From positions 1 through 36,901 of the forward strand of contig CATKHK010000165.1 in the NCBI GenBank assembly GCA_949751835.1: DNA of 36,901 bases. The letters run 5' to 3'. Below the pieces are notes generated by a model. The model made no database searches and was not told where the DNA came from. It saw only the letters and a list, made by a program, of their open reading frames with translations. This DNA is from Blepharisma japonicum (Eukaryota > Ciliophora > Heterotrichea > Heterotrichida > Blepharismidae). Shown piece after piece: positions 24,201 to 34,399 of this stretch (positions are counted from its first letter, which is position 1; the number at the start of each line of letters is the position of its first letter). A program made the translations under genes and the position numbers.

Positions 24201-25541
24201 AATTTCTGCATAAAAAGAGCTGTTTCCTATTATTTCGATAGTCCAATCCTTACAATTAACTAAAAATACTCTAATCCCACCACAATCCTGCCTAATATAA
24301 AACATTTTTTTATTAAAAAACACAGTCATTCACATTCCATTTTTATCAAATCCCCTGTCTACCACCTTTTTTAAGTCAAAATTTGCAATGTTATGCTGAA
24401 CACTATTTTCCCAGATTTCAGTGAATTCATAAACCGTCAAATACAAAGTGTCATTTGTTTCCACCTGCATAAATAAAAAGTTTGCACAAAAATGTATAGA
24501 ATTAATTGGCAGCAATGCATTAAATGCATCATAAGTATTAACTCAATAAAATGGACTTTGTGGTAATCTTTGTGTAGTAAATATTACTCCGCTATCAGTA
24601 CTGATACCAATAGGTTGAAAAGTTATATTTCTTGTTGGTTTAATCATATTGCTCATAGAGCCATATTTTCGTAAGTCAATAAAATCATGATATTGCCATT
24701 TAGAATCTGCTGCATAGGTTTTATAAATGATTAGCCCCAGTTTTGAATCTAATAAATACAATTGTCCGTGTTCGATTCAAGCTTGAACTATATTCATTTC
24801 ACAATCCTCAAATTCTTTTAATCCTATATAAGAGTCAAACGAATATATTAATTGACCTGAATTTATATATGTAAAATCATATAAAAACACCGCTTGTTTG
24901 CGATTTTTAAACCTCCCAAAGAATGCGACTACATTTAAGGTTTGCTCTTCCATATCAGAGATTTTTAAATCTACTATGTATTTAATATCTCATAGATTTA
25001 ATTTTATAGGGTATTCAGGCTTCATAAATTCTTTGAATTTTATAAGATAAACTTCATTTTCTCATATACCAAATTTAGGGTATTTTAGGAATTTGGTTAC
25101 TAAAATAATGCTATTTGTATATAGGTAGCGATATATAGCTGCTTGAATGATTGTATTATTTTTAATTTGAAAATTTCAGAGCCCTTCTACTTTTGAAGTA
25201 TTCTTTTCAAATAAATAAGATGAAATTTGATTGCTATCATATGCCAAAAAGAAAATGCCTTCAGGAAATTCAATAAAAGGGAATATTTTGTTAAGATTCA
25301 TATAATTTGTGCTTTTAGATTTTGTGGGTAAATGCGAAATTAGATCCAGTGATGAGTCATGCTTTAATTTTATGTCATTTCCAGTCATGTTTGTGTTTGA
25401 GATATAGAAATCTATTTCATTATGTGAAAAATAATCATGAAGCCTTAAACTTACTGATTCATTTGGAGTCAAATAGAACGTTTCAAAGTCTTTTAAAATT
25501 TCTTCTGATAAAGCAGTCACAATTAGTATAATTAGTAGCAT
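21216..25541 (-). CDS. Type I membrane beta-propeller-like protein, copy 2 (complete, 1441 aa)
   Basis: A single intronless frame of 1442 codons runs from ATG 25541 to TAA 21216-21218. It contains well over a dozen in-frame UGAs (e.g. 25176-25178) and no UAA/UAG. The N-terminal signal is MLLIILIVTALSEEIL. The ectodomain is built of repeated short strand motifs (LYLLDSKLGLIIY; VALLFSDSSVGIYD; ILLLQVDNIIAVYD; YLYIIDFSFGLRIIEIQ), typical of beta-propellers and partly like LVIVD repeats. A membrane span lies at about 1395-1416 (TLGGMIIILLGTAIAYGIYY), followed by a basic stop-transfer (SKKRK) and a 20-residue cytosolic tail rich in Met/Glu/Ser. Three UGA Trp codons sit just before the span. It is the reference copy for the truncated 1-3900 copy and the decayed 27477-31232 copy. 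The ligand and pathway are unknown; a cell-surface or vesicle receptor is plausible. Confidence 0.9.
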
Positions 25542-26646
25542 GCCAATGATAAATTATTTAATAGAAAATATGCTAAAATTACCTTTCTTTTCATAACTAT
25601 GAAATAATAGATTTTTTTCTATGATATTTAAAATCATTGTTCGAAACTAATAATAGCTTGATGATTACACTCTAAAATAAAGAATTTTGTCATATACATT
25701 TAGCTATATCAAAAGTGCTTATATTGAAGTTAATAATTTAACACCTGCTATCTTTCCATATTTATTTTGACTGCGCTTGATTCTATAATAATAAATGTCA
25801 GATCTTACTTTGACAATCGAAGATGCGAGTGGAATAGTAAAACCTCTACAAGGAAAAAGTAATTGAAAATATTCTGAGCTTCTTAATCCAGCTTGAAAAA
25901 TTTATATTAAATTAAGTAATATTGAAAACTGTTAAATTTAAGAAATCAAATTAAGCATAATTGATAGCAACCTTTAAAGTCAACAATTTGAATAATAAAA
26001 AAATAATAAATGATAAAATAATCATATTTCTATTTAAAGCAAAAATAGCATGGAATTATAGTTTGAATTTGACTTAGATTTTGATTTTTGTTGTGTATTC
26101 AAACACATGATTATTTTAGTATATTTGACTTGAAAATCCACAAAGAGCACACTTTTTTACGAATTTTTTATGTCATTTTTTGTAATATAATTAAAGTTAT
26201 TACATTAAAAAGCGAATTAATTCGTCATTTTGCAAAATAACTGGATATATAATAAACAATATATTAAGCGTTTGTAATTTTTTGCCACTTGACTTAACTG
26301 ATTGCTATTTTTTCTACTTTTGAGAATATTGTTTCGCTTTTTAATGAAAATTAATTATTTTTATTCCAATAATGATTGTATATACTATTCTATTAAGTAA
26401 AAAAAATTAATCGATGATTAAATAGTGAATTTACTTTAAAAAATTCGGATTTTTAATAATGATTGATTCTCATTGCTAAGAATTTTCTAAATTTTATTAT
26501 AAAAAAATAATTTTATATTTTATAAATATCCTAGGGCTTTCTCTTGCTTTACAGAGCACTTATTTATTTAAAATTAATTAAAAATAAAAGTTTAAATAAT
26601 TTTTTATTTAAGATATGAATGATTTGAAGCTAGACATTTGCAGGAT
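25542..26646. other. Divergent intergenic region between propeller copy 2 and the ubiquitin-like gene
   Basis: The only head-to-head arrangement in the window, so it should hold promoters for both directions. It is strongly AT-rich. A 46-codon plus-strand frame at 25795-25935 starts with ATG and reads UGA as Trp twice (MSDLTLTIEDASGIVKPLQG...); it is too short to call. Nothing else is recognised. Confidence 0.5.
25549..25580 (-). promoter_or_regulatory. Conserved AT-rich block upstream of propeller copy 2
   Basis: Same block as at 3909-3938, starting about 8 bp before the ATG: AAATTATTTAATAG then A-rich sequence with TATGCTAAAATT. Its TATATAAT core is changed to TATTTAAT here. Likely leader/core promoter, or retained homology. 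Confidence 0.35.
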
Positions 26647-27087
26647 ATGCTCCATTGTAGCGAACTTCTAGTCATGCATGGAAATAAATATATTAGCCAG
26701 AATTCCCAAAACCTTACTTTAGAACAGTTAAATATCACTAATAATTCAGTTATCCGTGTGGTCAGTAATTTAAGGTCTTCAAATCCTAACCCATCAGTTC
26801 CTGTACAGCCTAAAGCACAATCTTCTGGGCAAATTTCAATAATTATTGAATATTATGAAGTAGGAGTTGGAGGAGGAGGAACACTTACAATTCTTGTTGC
26901 TCCAAATATAAAATTTAAGCACCTTTATGAAAGAATTATTCAGATTTTTGGAAACGATAAATTAACAATTATGGGGGGAACTAAGTACCTTACTCTGACT
27001 AACAATGGAGAAATGGACCTACAAATGTTAAGAATTGATAATGGCTGTACCATTAGAGTTTTGAAAACCATCCATGGAGGTTTATAG
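26647..27087 (+). CDS. Ubiquitin-like protein with C-terminal Gly-Gly-Leu (5' end uncertain)
   Basis: The frame is open from 26635 to TAG at 27085-27087; the first ATG is at 26647, giving 146 residues. The N-terminal part looks like the second half of a ubiquitin fold: TLEQLNITNNSVIRVVSNLR parallels the ubiquitin stretch ending in its LRLRGG tail. A Ser/Pro/Gln linker (NPNPSVPVQPKAQSSGQ) follows. Residues about 60-145 then form a full beta-grasp pattern: strand ISIIIEYY, turn GVGGGG, strand TLTILVAP, helix FKHLYERIIQIFG, strand KLTIMGG, and IRVLKTIHGG followed by a final Leu. A Gly-Gly with one extra residue is typical of precursors processed by a ubiquitin-like protease and then conjugated. 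The first half of domain 1 is missing upstream (an in-frame TAG lies at 26632-26634). So the gene either begins truncated, has an unseen 5' exon, or is a partial copy. It is the only plus-strand gene, amid U-box ligase loci. Confidence 0.6.
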   Translation: MLHCSELLVMHGNKYISQNSQNLTLEQLNITNNSVIRVVSNLRSSNPNPSVPVQPKAQSSGQISIIIEYYEVGVGGGGTLTILVAPNIKFKHLYERIIQIFGNDKLTIMGGTKYLTLTNNGEMDLQMLRIDNGCTIRVLKTIHGGL

Positions 27088-27476
27088 AATCCAAAATTAA
27101 CCAAAATATTAATTTCTTAATAATTCTTATCAAACGAGTTTTCATTAACTTATATTTTTGAAAGGTTTAAATCTACAAATATAAATGAAAACTGATCAAT
27201 ATTGAATTTTAAGTCTAATCTCTACTTTTTCCACAATTTAAGCAAGAAGCACTCATTTTTACAAATATTACTCAGTTTGCAATCGGATGATCGTTTGCAA
27301 AATTTATTTTAAAGTTCGAGATGGTGGAAATCAGGATACTGGAATTTTTAATCAAATATTTTAGTTTGCGCTTTATGATTGCTTTAGTTATATATACATT
27401 TTATGAGGATTTTTTTCTATAATATGAAGAATTGAAGATATTTCTAAATTATGAATTTTTCTGATTCTTATAAACA
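27088..27476. other. Spacer between the ubiquitin-like gene and the propeller pseudogene
   Basis: AT-rich, with no supported gene. The pseudogene's homology begins at its right end; the C-terminal membrane span expected from copy 2 is not found here. Confidence 0.6.
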
Positions 27477-30400
27477 AATTTGGAGGAGAGATCTTTAGAT
27501 TTATTATTTCTATTTGAGTTGATTTTTCAAGTATTTTGTTTGTAAAAATAATATAATGACAGTCATCTTGGTATGAGATGAGTTTAGAGTAAAAAATAGT
27601 TAGTATAAAAGAATTTAAATAGCAAGATAATGATCGAGACAGGTTTTATGCTAGAAATATCATCAATCTAATATTCAAGCAGAGTCATCGAATTAGTCAT
27701 AATAAATAGTCTATTTTCGCAAATAGTAAGAGAGATAAATTTATCTAAGTTTGAATGCTTTAGTCCTCCAATTACGATTGCTGGGCTATTTTCTTGAATT
27801 TCGATAATTCTTAGACCATATGTAAAATCAATAATGTAGAGATATATGATGCTGAATTTGGATAATGCTATCTCACATGATTGGATTAAAAATGAATTAA
27901 GCCCAAGAGAGAAAAAGTCAATATTTTCAATATTTTTAAGAAAAATTTCATTTTCGTTTAGCAAGCACTTATATCTTAGAATGCAGCTATTTGCATAGCA
28001 TTTAAATGAAATATTATTTTCATATAAAACTATTTCAAAGGGCTGATTGTTTAACTTGACTACATTTAAATTTCCAGCAAATAAAGGAATCTAAATATTA
28101 CTTTCCAATCATAATGAAGTTTTTTTACACACCCTTCTTTAAAATTATTATCAAAAAATTGGTTTCAATTTAAAGTGTGAAGCTAATAAAATCATATTTA
28201 ATGATAAGCAAAATATATCTTTAATGTCCTGCTTCAACTAATGCTTTTTCATGTCAAAATTCCTTAGTAATCTCAATGTATTTAATTAAAAGCAATTGAT
28301 TAAAATTATCACATGAAATAAGTTACCCAAAAATAAAATCCTCTAAACATAGAACCGAATCTATCATTGGAATATTAGCGGACAGATCTAAAATAATAAA
28401 CTCATTTTTTCCATTAATCACTGATTTATTTGCATTTTTTAACAAAAATTTCATAAGTCTTCTCATAGCAGGATTCTATTTATTGATAAAATTTCTTTTA
28501 AGTTATTTTTTAAATGTACAGGAGAAAGTTCAGGATTGACACTTTCACAATTGATATCGTTAATTAGAATTGAAGCTTTAATGCCATTTCCATATAAAAT
28601 TTTACTAAGATCAACAATTCTGTGCTGATAGTATGGAACTTTAATTAATTTTGGTAAATTTTTATTTTCAATTCAAATTGAATTTAGTTTTTGTGAAATT
28701 AAAAATTTTGAGTCAACTATTGACTTAAGATCCGCGTTTTCAGCTAAAACTGAAAATTTTTCTTCTTCTATTTTAATTTCTGAATAAATAGATTGACTTA
28801 GTTTTATATTTATGCCGATAGGAAGTGAGCATTTATTATCAATAGAATATTTATGGTGATCACATCTCAATTCATATATTTTTAAAATACTTTATCATCA
28901 AGCTGGCATATTACAGAAATTTCCATAAAGCTTGATAGTCCTCTTTTAGAGCCAGCTAATCGGCATGATTCATCTAGAATAATAGCATACTGCAATGCTC
29001 AAATGCAAATTAGTTCAATCATACACAGTAATAATATTATCAACTTGAAAAGTAAAATATTTTTCATGCTGTTAAAGTATTTAAAAGTCCCTTTTAAATG
29101 AGGTCCTAAATTTTTTTTATGATTGAGACTTTTATCATATATGCCAATTGAAGAGTCAAAAAATAGTAAAGCAATGGTTGTGTCCATAGATATAGAAATT
29201 TCTTTTATATCTTTATGTAAACCATTGATGATTTTATAGCTAAAAGAATAGTCTTTGCTAATAAATTTTGGGAAATCAATAATAATCATATCGTTACTGT
29301 AAATTATATACAAAATAGTATTATATTTATTTCTAGCCCTGTGATATAAGAATTATTTTCAATATCTAGCATTTCTTTATCTATTCGAACTACTTTTACC
29401 ATTTTATTTCCTATATAAACATCTATCGCCACTTGGTTTGCACAGAAAATTGTTGACTTAATCGCTTCATAAGCTATATTATCATAGGATACAATAAATT
29501 AGTTAGCTTCCCTAAATATCAAAACCTAAGAATATTTGAATTATTTGATAATATTTGATAATCCTCTAAAATCCTTCAATCTTGAACAACAATTTTATCA
29601 TTAAAACCATAAATAATAATACTGTCAAAATATTTAGTAAATAATAAATTTGGAAGCAAAAGAATTTCATTTAAAATATCATTATGGTAAGGAAATGATC
29701 AACTGACAGTAATATCTGATGGAAGCTCGATATCTATAAGCGAGTAAGTAAGATTTGGTCCAGAATATAAAGAATCTGCATTAATGTTAATTTGTGAGTT
29801 AGGCCCATATAAATATATATCAATAGGAGCTAAATTCTTCTTATAAATATCTAAAGAGTTTGAAGTCACTGAAAAAATATTAAAGCTCTTTTTAATGCTT
29901 TTTTTTTGTGTGGTTTGATTTTCCTGTAATTTCTGCATAAAAAGAGCTGTTTCCTATTATTTCGATAGTCCAATCCTTACAATTGACTAAAAATACTCTA
30001 ATCCCACCACAATCCTGCCTAATATAAAACATTTTTTTATTAAAAAACTTAGTCATTCACATTCCATTTTTATCAAATCCCCTATCTACCACCTTTTTAA
30101 AATCAAAATTCACAACGTTATGCTGCACACTATTTTCCCAATTTTTAAGTAAATTCGTAAGCCATCAAATGCAAAGTATTATTTGTTTCCACCTGCATAA
30201 ATAAAAAGTTTGCACAAAAATGTATAGAATTAATTGGCAGTAATGCATTAAATGCGTCATAAGTATTAACTCAATAAAATGGACTTTGTGGTAATCTTTG
30301 TACAGTAAATACTACTCCACTATTTGTGCTGATGGTAATAGGCTGATAAGTTATATTTCTTGTTGCTTTAATCATATTGCTTGTTGAGCCATATTTTCTT

Positions 30401-31232
30401 AAGTCAATAAAGTCATGATATTGCCATTTAGACTCTTTTGATTAGCTTTTATAAATAATTAAACCCAGTTTTGAATCTAATAAAAACACCTGCTAGACTC
30501 GCTTCAAGCTTTAACTATATTCATTTCACAATCCTCAAATTCTTTTAAGCCTATATAAGAGTCTAACGAATATACTAATTGACCCAAATTTATGTGTACA
30601 AAAATTATATAGAAAACAGCTTGTTTACGATTTTTAACCCTGCCAAAAAATGCTACCAAACTTAAGCTTTGCTCTTTTATTTCAGAGATTTTAAATCTTA
30701 TAGGGTATTCAGACTTCATGAATTCTTTGAATTTTATAAGATAAATTTCATTTTCTCATATACAAAACATAGGATATTTTAGGATTTTGGCTACTAAAAT
30801 GATATGCAGCCATATAGGTATTAATATATAGCAGCATGAGTAATTGTGTTGCTTTTAATTTGAAAATCCCAAAGCTCTTCAGCTTTTGAAGTGTTCTTTG
30901 CAAATAAATGAGACGAAATTTGATTTCTACCATACGTCAAAAAGAAAATGCCTTCAGGAAATTCCATAAAAGGAAATATTTTGTTAAAATTCGTATAATT
31001 TGTGCTAAAAGCTTTGGTTTGTAAATGCAAAACTAGATCCAGTGATGAGTCATATTTTAACTTTATATAATTTTAGTGGCGTTTATGTTTGAGATCTAGA
31101 AGTTGATTTCATTATGTGAAAAATAATCATGAAGTCTTTACTTACTGATTCATTTGGAGTCAAATAGAACGTTTCAAAGTCTCTTAAAATTTCTTTTGAT
31201 AAAACAGTCACTATTATTGCAATTAGTAGCAT
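27477..31232 (-). pseudogene. Decayed propeller copy 3
   Basis: It aligns with copy 2 from the start codon (31230-31232, MLLIAIIVTVLSKEIL) almost to the end of the ectodomain, but the frame is broken many times. A one-base deletion lies near 31140 at the LRLHDYF motif. Further frame changes lie between the recognisable blocks at about 30821-31030, 30504-30719, 29699-29938, 28999-29313, 28673-28870 and 27668-27964. There are internal UAA/UAG codons and a 58-bp insertion at 28126-28183. The membrane anchor and tail are missing. The conserved upstream block is intact, so it may still be transcribed. It is clearly more diverged in frame than copies 1 and 2. No full-length product can be made. Confidence 0.9.
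28126..28183. mobile_element. 58-bp TA-flanked insertion in propeller copy 3
   Basis: Copies 1 and 2 have one TA at this point (TTAATAAAATC in copy 2, near 22298). Copy 3 has TA at 28126-28127 and again at 28184-28185 with 58 bp of extra sequence per repeat. The ends are weakly inverted (TTACACAC against GTGTGAA). TA flanks and this length are what one expects of a short ciliate internal eliminated sequence; a small TA-targeting element is the alternative. Confidence 0.5.
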
Positions 31233-31238
31233 GACCGT

Positions 31239-31268
31239 GATAAATTATATAATAGAAAATATGATAAA
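31239..31268 (-). promoter_or_regulatory. Conserved AT-rich block upstream of propeller copy 3
   Basis: Nearly identical to 3909-3938 (TATATAAT then A-rich), ahead of a gene that is otherwise decayed. Confidence 0.3.
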
Positions 31269-31357
31269 AATAACTGCTTTTTAATTTACTATTATAAATT
31301 TGAAATAATATTAAATTAGAAATTTTTCTAAGCAAATTATCATTTTTATATAAATTA

Positions 31358-33578
31358 TTAACCTCTAATAATTTTATTCCCAGTAGCAGAAAATCTACGC
31401 TTTCTTTCCTCATGGAATGAACTATTCAAACTTTCTCTCGAGCTCACTTTGGCTCTTATAGGTCCTATAGATGGTAGTGGAGAAGGCACACTCTCATGAA
31501 TTAAGGAATAGATATCATCTTTTCAGCATATTAAAGGAGGATCTCCACCGTAAATTGAGTAAAAATAATCCCATTGACTTTTATTTATCATTCTGTAATC
31601 ACGCAAATGTCTTAGACCTTGCTTTAAAAGGCGATTGCTATCATAGAAATGTGAACTCTTAAGTCTACCAGGCGTCGGGCCATGGTTGAGAATAATAGCT
31701 CCAGTAGGATCCTGGCCTACTTTAGTGTGATTTATTCAACCTCCAATTCATTGTGGAGATATAGCATAATAATAGCCATCTGGATATCCATCTTTTTCAT
31801 ACCCAAGCACTGCTTTCCTTTGTGTGGACTGTAAACCGCCCAATTTATCATTTTGGTTACTGAAACACATTGAGCATATGTCTCAGCTATTTTGATTTTC
31901 ATACAAGCATTTGCTACATATTCAGACATCTGACTCTCTAAATTCCGTAATTGGTTGAAAATTATTTTCTAATTTATTTTCTTCAATTTTTTGGCTTTTA
32001 AGCTCACTATTTGCTTTAGCCAGCTCTTCTTTTAAATTTTTAATTTGTTTGTTTTTTTGGTTTTCAACCCTATGCATATTTTCTTCTTGCGAAATTCTTG
32101 CTTTCTCAAATTCATCTTTTAATACTTTAGCTTCAAATTCCTTTTTTTGCAAATTTACTTCATTTTCATCTTTTAGTCTTTTTATTTCTTCATCTTTAGC
32201 TTTAATTGTATTGTCAGCTTTCAATAAATTTTGTTTATTGTCTTCAGCGTACTTTTTAAGTTCACTATTTGCTTTAGCCAGCTCTTCTTTTAATTTTTTA
32301 ATTTCTTCATTTTTTTGGTTTTCAACCCTATGCATATTTTCTTCTTGCGAAACTCTTGTTTTCTCGAATTCGTCTTTCAATCTTTTAGCTTCAATTTGCA
32401 AATTAGCTTCATTTCCATCTTTTAGTCTTTTTATTTCTTCATCTTTAGCTTTAATTGTATTGTCAGCTTTCAATAAATTTTGTTTATTGTCTTCAGCGTA
32501 CTTTTTAAGCTCACTATTTGCTTTAGCCAGCTCTTCTTTTAATTTTTTAATTTCTTCATTTTTTTGGTTTTCAACCCTATGCATATTTTCTTCTTGCGAA
32601 ACTCTTGTTTTCTCGAATTCGTCTTTCAATCGTTTAGCTTCAATTTGCAAATTAGCTTCATTTTCATCTTTTAGTCTTTTTATTTCTTCATCTTTAGCTT
32701 TAATTGTATTGTCAGCTTTCAATAAATTTTGTTTATTGTCTTCAGCGTACTTTTTAAGTTCACTATTTGCTTTAGCCAGCTGTTCTTTTAAATTTTTAAT
32801 TTCTTCATTTTTTTGGTTTTCAACCCTATGCATATTTTCTTCTTGCGAACCTCTTGCTTTTACAAATTCATCTTTTAATCCTTTAGTTTTAAATTCTTTT
32901 TTTTGCAGATTGACTTCATTTCCATTTGTTAGTCTTTTTATTTCTTCACCTTTAGCTTTAATTGTATTGTCAGCTTTCAATAAATTTTGCTTATTGTCTT
33001 CGGAGTGCTTTTTAAGTTCACTATTTGCTTTAGCCAGCTGTTCTTTTAATTTTTTAATTTCTTCATTTTTTTTGTTTTTTTCTCCTAAAGAACGAATCAT
33101 TATCTTTAATTGATTCATTTCTTCAATATTCAATTTGCCTCAACATGTCAAAATTAGTGGTTTTAGCTTCCGATAACTCTTTCTGCAATTTATAAAATGT
33201 TTCACCCCTAATTCTTTCAATTTCTTCATCTTTGGCTTTAATTATATTGTCAACTTCTAATAAATTTTTTTGTAACACAGTATTATATTTTTTTATATCA
33301 CCTAATTCCTTTTCCAAAGAATTATTTTTTTCTCTTTCGTCATTGCAATTTCTTAAAATGTTCGAGAATTTTTCTTCTTCTTTTTTAAGATGGGCTTCAA
33401 TGAGGGCTTCTCTGACATTTATTGCTTCTTGAAAATCTCGCTTAATTTGATTTTCTCGTTGAGTAATATATGCTCGTTCATAAGTTTGCCCATCTTCTGC
33501 AACAACTGGGTCTTCCATTATCCCCCCTGAGATCGGGAAGAGATAATCATTCGGAATTTCAACAAAATTCTCGACCAT
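31358..33578 (-). pseudogene. U-box/DUSP paralogue with half U-box, long repeated coiled coil and a frameshift
   Basis: ATG at 33578 begins MVENFVEIPNDYLFPISGG, so the usual CCPI is LFPI. The U-box stops after EDGQTYERAYITQ: about 41 residues, including the conserved Trp and SPVTG, are absent and the text resumes in the coil (RENQIKRDFQEA). A one-base shift occurs near 33130. From there a frame of 591 codons continues to TAA at 31358-31360. It contains a coiled coil of four near-identical repeats, a RanBP2 finger (Trp at 31922, UGA; CSKC, CSMC) and a DUSP domain (YYAISPQWIGGWINHTK, DYRMINKSQWDYF, YGGDPPLIC). The DUSP carries 13 extra residues (DPTGAIILNHGPT) before PGRL. With half a U-box it is unlikely to be a ligase. 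If the frameshift is an assembly error, it could still make a coil-DUSP scaffold, so pseudogene status is likely but not certain. Confidence 0.7.
32059..33063 (-). repeat. Tandem coding repeats of 249-258 bp (coiled coil)
   Basis: The anchor GGTTTTCAACCC on plus starts at 32059, 32317, 32566 and 32815: spacings 258, 249 and 249 bp (86, 83 and 83 codons). Each unit encodes a Lys/Glu heptad coil with ELAKANSELKKYAEDNKQN and EENMHRVENQ. Two neighbouring units are almost identical at the DNA level, indicating recent unequal exchange. Exact length preservation in codons keeps the frame. Confidence 0.9.
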
Positions 33579-34077
33579 GTTAAATAAAAAATATAGAAAG
33601 AAATGAAAACGTTATAAAAAGCATTAAAATGGCAGGGATAAATAATTGATGCTTATGATATTTGTATAAAGTTAATCCATAAAATAATTATAGAACAATT
33701 AAATGCTATTTAATTAAAATTCTTGAGATGCAAACTTTTTCAAACTAAAATTGTATATATATACTTTATAAATCTATTTTAATTCATAATTTATATTTAA
33801 AACTTATTAAATTCTTTTATTACTACATGAAACAGAAGCTTTTATATTTTCTCATCATGCGAAAGTAAGATTTTTTGTACTATTTCTCAATGGAAATCAG
33901 ATTTTCGTGGTATCATCAAGTTATCATTGCATTAGAGCAAGTAGGGATATAATAAATAGATTCTGTATCACTTTATACTTGCCTATTCTAATTAAAATTT
34001 TTATTATTATTTTTAAAATTTTCTTTTTTAATTGAAATAGTTATTTAAGCATAAATAAAATTTTTACTATATTTTCT
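33579..34077. other. Spacer, no recognised gene
   Basis: AT-rich upstream region of the half U-box gene. Nothing coding or structural is recognised. Confidence 0.55.
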
Positions 34078-34135
34078 TCTAGCGAAGCATCGCTTTCTTT
34101 AATTCATCTTTTAATTTTTCAATTTCTTCATTTTA
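34078..34135 (-). pseudogene. Relic of the U-box-family coiled coil
   Basis: The minus strand reads NEEIEKLKDELKKA then breaks down, matching the coil repeat of 32059-33063 including its AGCGAAGC-type junction. It has no surrounding gene. Confidence 0.5.
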
Positions 34136-34141
34136 GAAATA

Positions 34142-34260
34142 ATATACCTTTGAAAATTCAATAAAAGTGAATATTTTGTTGAAACTTGAATAATTTTTGC
34201 TAAAATGCATAATAGGTAAGATGTCTAATAAAGAGTTATCTTTCTTTTTTAATTGTTAGC
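34142..34260 (-). pseudogene. Relic of the propeller gene N-terminal region
   Basis: TTCAATAAAAG.GAATATTTTGTT and the following sequence align with the region coding the FPFIEFPEGIFFL block of copy 2 (near 25270). It is degraded, with no open frame, and directly abuts the coil relic. A weaker continuation near 34370-34400 may match the gene's 5' end. Confidence 0.5.
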
Positions 34261-34399
34261 AAAAATCATAAAGTATTATAAAGTCCTATTTTTCAACTAA
34301 AAGATTTTATATTCCATCAAAAATTAATGAAGTCATAAAATGCAGAAAATTATTTGAACGGGAAATCTCTTAAAATTAATGTCTCTGATAAAGTAAATT

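Noticed and set aside
21216-25541. Alternative code with UAA/UAG as glutamine
   Set aside because: UAA and UAG are absent inside intact frames and occur at aligned ends; glutamine is written CAA/CAG.
25795-25935. 46-codon plus-strand frame with ATG and two UGA Trp codons
   Set aside because: Too short, no homology I recognise, and no link by a 15-16-nt intron to the downstream ubiquitin-like gene.
32049-33113. 354-codon plus-strand open frame
   Set aside because: It is the mirror of the Lys/Glu coiled-coil repeats, giving a Ser/Phe/Leu-rich shadow with no domain.
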